From Gallionella sp. (GTDB taxonomy: Bacteria; Pseudomonadota; Gammaproteobacteria; Burkholderiales; Gallionellaceae), in assembly GCA_017880865.1 (NCBI GenBank), contig JADGRL010000024.1, positions 1 through 44,190 of the forward strand: 44,190 nt of DNA, given 5' to 3'. The notes under the pieces are model-generated. The model made no database searches, was not told where the DNA came from, and saw nothing but the letters and a program-made list of their open reading frames with translations. Shown in pieces: positions 37,978 through 44,190 of the stretch. Numbering within the stretch: the first letter of the stretch is position 1; each line of letters begins with the position of its first letter. The position numbers and the translations under genes were made by a program.

Positions 37978-38613
37978 TCACGCATCCTCTACGCGACTGT
38001 CCAGCTGCTTGCGCTGTAGCCAAAGCAGTGCTGCTCCCCAAACCAAGGCCGCCAGCATGACCAGCCCGCCGCACATGTGAGCGAATGATCCTAAGCGCTG
38101 TGCATTGTCTATCTGGCCTAGCTTGATCAGCAGGAATATCCAGTCATGCGGCCCATCCTCCGCACCTATGCCCCCACCGATCAGAATCAGCTGCGGATGC
38201 AACGCGTCATAAATGTAAGGGGACAAATCGACCAAACTGACACTTGTCCACCACAACCCGATAGCCGCACCAAAATTATCGCGATTCTTCAAAATAAATG
38301 CGACTCCGATACCGAATGGCAGCGCAAGCTGAAACAGGCTGCCGCCGAGGATCATCATGAATTCGCCGAACGGCCTGAACAGCACATGGCCCGCCTCATG
38401 TATCGGCAACAGGATACTGTGCATGAAAGACGTACCTATTTCGCCGTCGCGATAGTCGTATCCGAACAGGTACCAGCTCCAGATCGCCAGTAATATGAGC
38501 GCGGCACATCGCCCGTAAAACGTCACCTCATCTATTTGCTCCAGCGGCTGCAACAGGGCGGCAACGTAACCAATCTCGGTCTCATGGATTGGTTCATCGT
38601 TGGTTTCGGGCAA
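37978..38613 (-). CDS. Membrane protein with HEAGH motif (possible M50-like metallopeptidase)
   Basis: The 211-residue protein has about five hydrophobic segments and the motif LLPIHEAGHVLFRPFGEFMMILGG in broken form (HEAGH near residue 73), which matches the HExxH zinc site of membrane-embedded metalloproteases. SLVDLSPYIYDAL near 125-138 could supply a further ligand (Asp), as in M50 proteases. Substrate and role are unknown. The start is taken as TTG at 38613 (MPETNDEP); no ATG lies nearby in frame and no clear ribosome-binding site is visible, so the exact start is uncertain. Confidence 0.7.
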   Translation of the reverse strand: MPETNDEPIHETEIGYVAALLQPLEQIDEVTFYGRCAALILLAIWSWYLFGYDYRDGEIGTSFMHSILLPIHEAGHVLFRPFGEFMMILGGSLFQLALPFGIGVAFILKNRDNFGAAIGLWWTSVSLVDLSPYIYDALHPQLILIGGGIGAEDGPHDWIFLLIKLGQIDNAQRLGSFAHMCGGLVMLAALVWGAALLWLQRKQLDSRVEDA

Positions 38614-38794
38614 AACTGGCGTACGCAGGGGGTTGCGCCCATTTAAAAAAATAAATCCCGCAAACCGGGCAGGTTGCGCTGGCAGGCAGGGGTTGCGGTA
38701 ACTTATGTCCGTACTTTGGACATTCTAAATAAGTATCGATCATTTTTCGCAGTTAACACTAGAACGCGTTACGTGCTCAAACTCTATCTGCAGA

Positions 38795-39451
38795 TCACAG
38801 GATTTCGCCTTTCTTCCAGCTGGCGGCAAGCTTCTGCCCTTCAGCGCGCTGCGCAGATGTAAGCTTCGCATCGATTGCTATAAAATTTCTTTTGGCTTTT
38901 TCATTTCCCTGTACCGCCGCCAGAAGTACCCATGCGCTGGCGTGAGGAAGATCAAGCTTTACTCCCGTACCGTCAGCGTACATCTGGCCAAGGTTGTATT
39001 GCGCCACATCATTCCCTTGCGCTGCGGCCTTCTGAAGCCACATAAAAGCCCTATTCGCATCTTCTTTCACGCCCAAGCCCAACTTGAACACCATCCCGAG
39101 ATCGCATTGTGCATTCACATTCCCCGACATAGCCGATTTTTGGTACCACTCGACAGCCTTACTGATATCCCTGGGTACGTCACGCACGAATGCACTCCCC
39201 GTGGAACCTTCCCCACGCAAATATATCCTGCCAAGATTGTATTGCGCTTCTGCATTTCCTGCTTCCGCAGTTTTTTGCAACTGCACAAAATATTCGTCCA
39301 GTGTTATTTCCATGGGCTGCTCAACAATAATTGCAGCAGCCGGTTTGCTGACGGCTGACCGTTCCCCGCATCCAGCCAAAATAAATGCCAAGGTGCATCC
39401 CAAGGTAAATTCAAGGGCAGATGACAGTAAGAAGTGAGGGGTAAATTTCAT
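38795..39451 (-). CDS. Sel1-repeat (SLR/TPR-like) lipoprotein
   Basis: The 218-residue protein has a lipoprotein signal peptide with lipobox LAGC (Cys near residue 28) and three to four Sel1-like repeats: AEAGNAEAQYNLGRIYLRGEG, AMSGNVNAQCDLGMVFKLGLG and AAQGNDVAQYNLGQMYADGTG (each shown only in part here). Such repeats form a helical solenoid for protein contacts in the cell envelope. I start it at ATG 39451 (MKFTPHFLL), where the signal peptide begins; the frame is open to 39544. No partner is evident. The gap 38614-38794 shows nothing recognisable. Confidence 0.85.
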   Translation of the reverse strand: MKFTPHFLLSSALEFTLGCTLAFILAGCGERSAVSKPAAAIIVEQPMEITLDEYFVQLQKTAEAGNAEAQYNLGRIYLRGEGSTGSAFVRDVPRDISKAVEWYQKSAMSGNVNAQCDLGMVFKLGLGVKEDANRAFMWLQKAAAQGNDVAQYNLGQMYADGTGVKLDLPHASAWVLLAAVQGNEKAKRNFIAIDAKLTSAQRAEGQKLAASWKKGEIL

Positions 39452-39605
39452 ATACGGGCTCTCATTAGGTTCTTTGAATGAACGACTAAAACCGAAAAAG
39501 TAATCTTCAATTTCCCCTTCACCTGCTGCAGCAAAGGTTTGCAACCAGCCCTTCTTCGGACCATGTTTTCAATGTAACTTATTCAGTCAATTAGCGATAG
39601 TGGCA

Positions 39606-39628
39606 AGTCCCGACCATTTCTCGGGACT
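39606..39628. terminator. Hairpin 3' of rnpB (possible terminator)
   Basis: AGTCCCGA (39606-39613) and TCGGGACT (39621-39628) form a perfect 8-bp stem with a 7-base loop, 18 bases past the rnpB 3' end. There is no T-run after it on the minus strand, so it may instead protect or help process the RNA end. Confidence 0.45.
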
Positions 39629-39645
39629 GCACATTTAATGAAGGT

Positions 39646-39994
39646 GAAGCTGGCCGGTAAGCCGGGTTCTGTCGTGGACAGTCATTCCTCTAGGCGTTTC
39701 GTTACCTGACGCTCAAGCAACCTACCCGCTGGCGACGCGAGCAACGTCATAGCCAGCTTATTTGGTCTTGCTCCGAATGGAGTTTACCGTGCCGTCCGTG
39801 TTACCACGTCCGCGGTGGGCTCTTACCCCGCCGTTTCACCCTCACCTGTTCCGCTTGCGCGGCCATCGGCAGTTTATTTTCTGTGGCACTGTTCATCACC
39901 TCACGGTGTCCGGCCATTAACCGGCATTCTGCTCTATGGAGCCCGGACTTTCCTCCCCGTACACAAGGCACGCGGCGACTGTCTAGCCAGCTTC
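39646..39994 (-). ncRNA. rnpB: RNase P RNA (bacterial class A)
   Basis: This is the catalytic RNA that trims the 5' ends of tRNA precursors. On the minus strand it runs from GAAGCTGGCTAGACAGTCGC to CGGCTTACCGGCCAGCTTC, whose ends pair to form helix P1. Conserved landmarks are GAGGAAAGTCCGGGCTCC, AGAGCCCACCGC, GGGTAGGTTGCTTGAGC and ACAGAACCCGGCTTA, in the usual order; the length of about 350 nt is typical. Exact ends are uncertain by a few bases. Its location upstream of the dcw cluster is common in betaproteobacteria. A partial duplicate of its 5' end lies at 40116-40142. Confidence 0.95.
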
Positions 39995-40067
39995 GGGGCG
40001 GAGTTTATCATGGGAATGTAACAAGCGTCCTGGACTGGACGCTCCGACTTTCGTTACGATTGGCAAC

Positions 40068-40115
40068 TAGCCATCTGACTAACTCAGCAAAAGACGCTGA
40101 GCAAGTCATTGGTTA
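40068..40115 (+). repeat. Palindromic hairpin repeat, copy 8, upstream of rnpB
   Basis: Ends TAGCCATCTGACTAA and CAAGTCATTGGTTA enclose perfect inner stem CTCAGC/GCTGAG and loop AAAAGAC. The outer arms TGACT/AGTCA pair, compensated on both sides relative to copies 1-3. It lies 74 bp upstream of the rnpB 5' end. Confidence 0.88.
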
Positions 40116-40142
40116 TAGCCAGCTTCACGGTGGAGTTTAACA
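40116..40142 (-). repeat. Partial duplication of the rnpB 5' end
   Basis: This 27-base stretch matches 39984-40010 at 23 positions. The original includes the first 11 bases of rnpB and the GGAGTTTA tract just before it (TAAACTCC on the minus strand, possibly part of the -10 region). The duplicate directly abuts palindromic repeat copy 8. Confidence 0.75.
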
Positions 40143-40188
40143 CGCTGACACGTTTGCTATCGCTTGTTGATTCGACAATCAGTTCAGC

Positions 40189-40965
40189 TTACGCCTCGAC
40201 CAACCGTATCGTCCAGAAATCATCGGCCAGGTTGGGGTCGGTGAGGTAGGCGTAGGGCATCGTGAAATAACCCTTCATTCCCCATTGATTGCTCCACGAG
40301 TTGCGCACGATAAAGCGCTGTTCCTTGTCGTCATAGCCTACGGCGACCACCGCGTGCCCGCCCAGCAGTTTTTCTTTTATGCCTGGCATATTCGCAACGC
40401 CGGTTTTCGCGGTCTTTTCGTTCTCGAATTCCGTGTAAACCGAGAAGCCGAACACGAAGGGGTAGCCGGAGGCGAGGCAGCCTTTCATCTGGTTTAAAAC
40501 TTGCGGAACGCGCTGGTATTGTACGGCCTGATATTTCAGAGCGTCCTTGAAGCAGGCGGTAGCGGGTTTGTCGGCGAACCGGGCGATGTCGTATGGCCAT
40601 TCCGATTCCGGGCAATCGCCTTTGCTTGCGACGCATTTGATGCCGTCGCGAATTTGCGCACCCGCGTCTGAATTGACGGTGTGTTCCATGACGCGCTCGT
40701 TGTAATAAATGAACAGGCGCGACGGGGTGAATTCGGGTTTCAGTTTTTGCTTGCGGCGCTCGAAATGAATAGCGCCGCCGATGGCATTGGCCGTGCAACT
40801 GCCGAGTTGGCCCTGATCATATACCGGCGGGAACTTGGGGCGAAGATCAATATTGGCGGGCAGTTTCGCCAGATAGCTTACCGGTACGGCGTACAGATGA
40901 TCGCGCTGATCGGGTACATCCGGCAACCAGCCGTAACGACGTTTGTTTGTGGATATTCTGGTCAT
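40189..40965 (-). CDS. Papain-like (C1 family) cysteine peptidase
   Basis: The 258-residue protein is a C1A-type peptidase domain almost end to end. The oxyanion Gln and catalytic Cys lie in VYDQGQLGSCTANAIGGAI, His in LLGGHAVVAVGYDD and Asn in FIVRNSWSNQWGMKGYFTMPY, all intact. There is no signal peptide, membrane segment or inhibitory propeptide beyond about 45 residues (GWLPDVPDQRDHLY), so it is expected to be cytoplasmic or exported by a non-Sec route. I start it at ATG 40965 (MTRISTNKRR) with AAGGGA 8 bases upstream; an open leader to 41073 has no family similarity. It lies 109 bp after the GGDEF-EAL gene. Its substrate is unknown. Confidence 0.88.
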   Translation of the reverse strand: MTRISTNKRRYGWLPDVPDQRDHLYAVPVSYLAKLPANIDLRPKFPPVYDQGQLGSCTANAIGGAIHFERRKQKLKPEFTPSRLFIYYNERVMEHTVNSDAGAQIRDGIKCVASKGDCPESEWPYDIARFADKPATACFKDALKYQAVQYQRVPQVLNQMKGCLASGYPFVFGFSVYTEFENEKTAKTGVANMPGIKEKLLGGHAVVAVGYDDKEQRFIVRNSWSNQWGMKGYFTMPYAYLTDPNLADDFWTIRLVEA

Positions 40966-41074
40966 GGTGAGTTCCCTTTCAGTATGCATCGTTGATGGAA
41001 ATAAATGTCGAATCGCCTCTTTTTTAAAATTACGCTGAGATACCGATACTTCAGCCCCCGGGTCATAGATCATC

Positions 41075-43444
41075 CTACTTCAGTAACGCCTCGAACTGCT
41101 CAATCGGTACCGGCTTGCTAAACAAATACCCTTGGTAGTGAGTGCAACCCCTCTCCAGAAGAAGTGAGCGTTGCTCTTCCGTCTCGACCCCTTCGGCAAT
41201 GACGCTCAGGTTTAGGCTTTGTGCCATCGCAATAATTGTGTACACAATTGCTTTGTCGCTGTTATCGATGGCGATGTCGCGGACGAACGACTGATCGATC
41301 TTGAGCTGATCGAGCGGCAACCGTTTTAGATATTGCAAGGATGAATAGCCGGTACCGAAGTCATCCAGCGAGAACCGTACACCGATTTCTTTCAATGCGT
41401 TCATCGTGGCAATGGTCTCTTCTATGTTGTCCAGCAACATGCTTTCGGTGATTTCCAGTTTGAACCGCTTTGGGTTGATGGCATGGCGTTGCATGAGAGA
41501 TTGCACTTTTGCCACGAAATCGGCCTGGTGAAATTGTTTGGCACTCACGTTGACCGACAGGGTGAGATCACGGGTAAGGGCATTTTGCTCCCATGCTTTG
41601 AGCTGGACACAAGCCGTCTCAAGCACCCAAAGACCTATGGGAAAGATCAGCCCTGTTTCTTCCGCCAGCGGAATGAACTGAGCGGGCGATATCAGTCCGC
41701 GTTCGGGGTGTATCCAGCGGATCAATGCTTCTGCGCCCAATGCATGGTGCGAACTGTCCAGCTGAATTTGGTAATACAAATGGAATTGATGGTTCTCTAG
41801 TGCCTTGTGCAATTCCCTTATCAGGTCTGTGCGGGTGTTAATGACTTCCTGCATTTTCGGGTTAAAAAATCTCAACGTGTTGCGGCCTACTTTTTTGGCC
41901 TGATACATCGCGATGTCGGCTCGTTTCAGCAGCTCTTCACCGGACTGGTGATGATCGCTAAAAAGGGTCGCACCGATACTGGGGGTGCTGTGATATTCGT
42001 GCGTGGCAAGCTGGTAAGGCTGGTTGAGCATAGCGAGAATTTTCTCGCCGACGGTTTCCGCCTGTGTTATCGCTTCAACGGGTTGCGCACTCAGGTCTTC
42101 CAGCAGCACCACGAATTCGTCACCCCCCAGACGTGCCACGGTGTCGCCTTCGCGCAGACAGGATTCCATGCGTTGTGCGACCTGTTGCAGCAGCAAGTCC
42201 CCGATGTCATGGCCCAAGGTATCGTTGATGTCCTTGAAGTTGTCCAGATCAATGAACAACAGCGCACCCTCTCGACCGCTACGCGCGCTGAAAGCGAATG
42301 CTTGATGGAGCCGGTCTAACAGAAGACGCCGGTTGGGCAGGCCAGTGAGCTGGTCATAGAATGCCAGATTCTTGATCGCCTCATCCGCTGCCTTGTGTTC
42401 CGTTATGTCGACTTGAGACCCGACATAATATGCGACGGTCCCGTCGCCGCTCATGACGGCGGAGATCGTGAGCAATGCGGGATAGACCTCCCCATTTTTG
42501 CGTCGATTCCAGACTTCCCCCTGCCATGTTCCCGCGCGCTGGATGGTTTCCCACAACGCGCGATAGAAATCTGCGTCGTGTCGGTCAGATTTGAATAGGT
42601 GCGGTGTTTTTCCCACGGCTTCTTCGGACGTATAGCCGGTGATGTCGGTAAATGCCTGGTTGACCCGCAGGATCACACTGTTTGCATCGGTGATGATCAA
42701 GCCTTCTTGCGTCTCGAAGACGGCGGCATGGATGTGCAGTTCAGACTCCGCCTTCTTGCGCTCGGTGATGTCGAATATGTAGAAGTGGATCAGATCAACT
42801 TCCCGGATATAGGAAATATGCAACTCATAAGTCGCCTCGCCGACCTGGGTCTCATGGACGGCCTCTCCCTGCTGCGTATCTTGCCGCAGGGTGGCGGTCA
42901 GTTTTCCCAAGCCCTGCAGCAACGGGTGCGACCATCCCATTGAGATCAGGTCTGGAAATAGTTTCTCGGCTGCCGGGTTGAGATAGGTCACCTCTCCGGC
43001 AGCGTTGACTTCGATCACCGGGTTCGGATGCAGCCTAGGGAATGCGGCTAAACGGATAATCTCCGCCTGCGCCTGCTGGCGCTCGATGCCGTGCCTGATT
43101 GTTTGCAGCAAGTCATCCATCTGGTAAGGTTTAAGCACGTAGGAAAATGCCCCCTGCGCGGTGGCTTCGATAGCGGTGTCCAGCGAGGCGTGCCCGGTGA
43201 GGATGATCGCTTCGGTCAACGGCGAGATCGCCTTGATGCGCGCCATCACTTCGAGGCCCAGCATGTCCGGCAACATCAGGTCGATCAGCGCCAGGCTGAA
43301 CATTTCATGTTCCGCCATCGAGATAGCCTCTTTGCCGTTTGCGGCGACAACTGTTTCATAGCCTTTGACCCGCAGGATGTCGGCGAGCGTTTTTCTGAGA
43401 TTGGTATCGTCGTCCACCACCAGAATTTTTGCTTTTGTTTTCAC
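41075..43444 (-). CDS. Response regulator with REC-PAS-PAS-GGDEF-EAL (c-di-GMP turnover)
   Basis: The 789-residue protein has a receiver (about 6-122, phospho-Asp in LALIDLMLPDMLG), PAS (about 130-230), PAS (about 235-350), GGDEF (about 360-525) and EAL (about 535-785). The GGDEF site is intact (ARLGGDEFVVLL) with an inhibitory RxxD site (REGD) five residues upstream. The EAL site is also intact: EALIRW, SVNVSAKQF, LEITESM, LDDFGTGYSS and AEGVETEEQ. Both synthesis and breakdown of c-di-GMP are therefore possible. It starts with GTG 13 bp after the double-receiver gene, with GGAGA 6 bases upstream, so the two probably form an operon. Confidence 0.93.
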   Translation of the reverse strand: MKTKAKILVVDDDTNLRKTLADILRVKGYETVVAANGKEAISMAEHEMFSLALIDLMLPDMLGLEVMARIKAISPLTEAIILTGHASLDTAIEATAQGAFSYVLKPYQMDDLLQTIRHGIERQQAQAEIIRLAAFPRLHPNPVIEVNAAGEVTYLNPAAEKLFPDLISMGWSHPLLQGLGKLTATLRQDTQQGEAVHETQVGEATYELHISYIREVDLIHFYIFDITERKKAESELHIHAAVFETQEGLIITDANSVILRVNQAFTDITGYTSEEAVGKTPHLFKSDRHDADFYRALWETIQRAGTWQGEVWNRRKNGEVYPALLTISAVMSGDGTVAYYVGSQVDITEHKAADEAIKNLAFYDQLTGLPNRRLLLDRLHQAFAFSARSGREGALLFIDLDNFKDINDTLGHDIGDLLLQQVAQRMESCLREGDTVARLGGDEFVVLLEDLSAQPVEAITQAETVGEKILAMLNQPYQLATHEYHSTPSIGATLFSDHHQSGEELLKRADIAMYQAKKVGRNTLRFFNPKMQEVINTRTDLIRELHKALENHQFHLYYQIQLDSSHHALGAEALIRWIHPERGLISPAQFIPLAEETGLIFPIGLWVLETACVQLKAWEQNALTRDLTLSVNVSAKQFHQADFVAKVQSLMQRHAINPKRFKLEITESMLLDNIEETIATMNALKEIGVRFSLDDFGTGYSSLQYLKRLPLDQLKIDQSFVRDIAIDNSDKAIVYTIIAMAQSLNLSVIAEGVETEEQRSLLLERGCTHYQGYLFSKPVPIEQFEALLK

Positions 43445-43457
43445 GATGTTTCTCCGG

Positions 43458-44190
43458 CTATGACGAGACCAGCAAATTTTTCAGCTTCTTGACCCGGATT
43501 TCCTCGATGATCTGGAACAGGTCATCCATCTCAAACGGTTTGTACAAACAAGTATAAGCGCCGATTTTGCGCGCCTGCTCGATCGACTCCCGCATTTCAT
43601 GGCGGTACCCTGTCATCAGCACCACCGGCTTGCCGGGGTATTTGGCCTGAATATCTTTCATCACCTCCACACCGTTCACCGCTCCCAGCTTGAGGTCGAG
43701 CAGGACGACGGCGAGCCTGTAATTATTCTCCAGATGCCCCATTACACTTTGAGCTTCACTTGCCGTTTCGACCTTAAAGCCTCTCAGGGTCAAAATATTC
43801 TTCAGCGTCTTGCAAAATTCAGGGTCGTCATCCACGACCAGAATACTCTCCTCCTTGCGCAGCAAGGACAGAAAGGACAGGATCATCGGAAAATTGAGCG
43901 GCTTGCTCAGAACGGCGTAAGCGCCGGAGCGTCGCGCCTCATCCATCAGATCGTCGGTCGCGTAGGCGCTAACCAGAACCACAGGCAAAGCGGGAACGAT
44001 CTCCCTCATCCGTTTGAGCGCCTCGACCCCGCTGATGCCGTTCATCTTGATGTCCATCAGCACGCAATCCGGCGGATCGCTCCTGACCTTTTCCACCCCC
44101 TCTTCGCCCGAGTAGGCGGCAACGGGTTCGTGGCCCTTGATTCTCAGGATGTCGCAAGTCGTCTTTACGATACGACGATCGTCATCCACC
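43458..44190 (-). CDS. Double-receiver response regulator (5' end beyond window)
   Basis: The visible 243 residues hold two receiver domains. The first (about 1-108) lacks its first strand because the gene runs off the window at VDDDRRIVKTTCDIL; phospho-Asp lies in CVLMDIKMNGISG and Lys in VLSKPLNF. The second (about 115-235) shows SILVVDDDPEFCKTL, phospho-Asp in VVLLDLKLGAVNG and Lys in CLYKPFEM. No output domain follows, so it probably acts as a phosphate relay or by protein contact. The next gene, a REC-PAS-PAS-GGDEF-EAL protein, starts 13 bp later and is its likely functional partner. An N-terminal domain outside the window cannot be excluded. Confidence 0.88.
   Translation of the reverse strand, partial: VDDDRRIVKTTCDILRIKGHEPVAAYSGEEGVEKVRSDPPDCVLMDIKMNGISGVEALKRMREIVPALPVVLVSAYATDDLMDEARRSGAYAVLSKPLNFPMILSFLSLLRKEESILVVDDDPEFCKTLKNILTLRGFKVETASEAQSVMGHLENNYRLAVVLLDLKLGAVNGVEVMKDIQAKYPGKPVVLMTGYRHEMRESIEQARKIGAYTCLYKPFEMDDLFQIIEEIRVKKLKNLLVSS

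Noticed and set aside
41075..44190. Possible gene split between the double-receiver and GGDEF-EAL genes by frameshift
   Set aside because: Each has its own ribosome-binding site or complete domain ends, and there is a 13-bp gap with a proper stop, so they are separate genes.

Overview
The window looks like a chromosomal segment of a betaproteobacterium, probably of the Nitrosomonadales and possibly Gallionellaceae-like. The family guess is an inference from gene order and signalling-gene content. Its core is a complete minus-strand dcw (division and cell wall) cluster: mraZ-rsmH-ftsL-ftsI-murE-murF-mraY-murD-ftsW-murG-murC-murB-ddl-ftsQ-ftsA-ftsZ, followed by lpxC, a small membrane protein, divergent dciA, an M23 peptidase, secA, a cyclic-nucleotide-binding protein and argJ. 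rnpB lies upstream of mraZ.

Layout by region. 1-1550: an AT-rich gene for a cyclase-fold protein sits between inverted copies of an interspersed repeat. 1547-9967: a DUF815 ATPase; a four-gene signalling operon (PhnD-like lipoprotein, membrane histidine kinase, Rcp1-like receiver, REC-PAS-GAF-HD-GYP); and a membrane PAS-EAL protein whose EAL domain is degenerate. 10101-16123: argJ, a cNMP-binding protein, secA, an M23 peptidase and dciA. 16124-18437: a repeat-rich block around a Crp/Fnr regulator, apparently inserted into the otherwise conserved lpxC-dciA neighbourhood. 18438-37710: lpxC and the dcw cluster, tightly packed with many ATGA/GTGA overlaps, driven by a clear sigma70 promoter with four 10-bp-spaced MraZ boxes. 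37711-44190: an HEAGH membrane protein, a Sel1-repeat lipoprotein, rnpB, a papain-like peptidase, and a c-di-GMP module (double REC protein, then REC-PAS-PAS-GGDEF-EAL).

The most unusual signal is a family of about 48-bp palindromic repeats, with at least eight copies here. Each folds into one long hairpin. The stem sequences change between copies while pairing is largely kept, and the loop (AAACRAC-like, 7 nt) and ends are conserved. One copy is translated in frame inside MurE, one makes the C-terminus and stop codon of Ddl, and one lies just upstream of rnpB next to a partial duplication of the rnpB 5' end. Two other repeat types are also read in frame inside murB (a REP pair) and murD. Four essential cell-wall genes therefore carry in-frame palindromic insertions, reminiscent of Rickettsia palindromic elements. 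No transposase, tRNA, rRNA or CRISPR array was seen.
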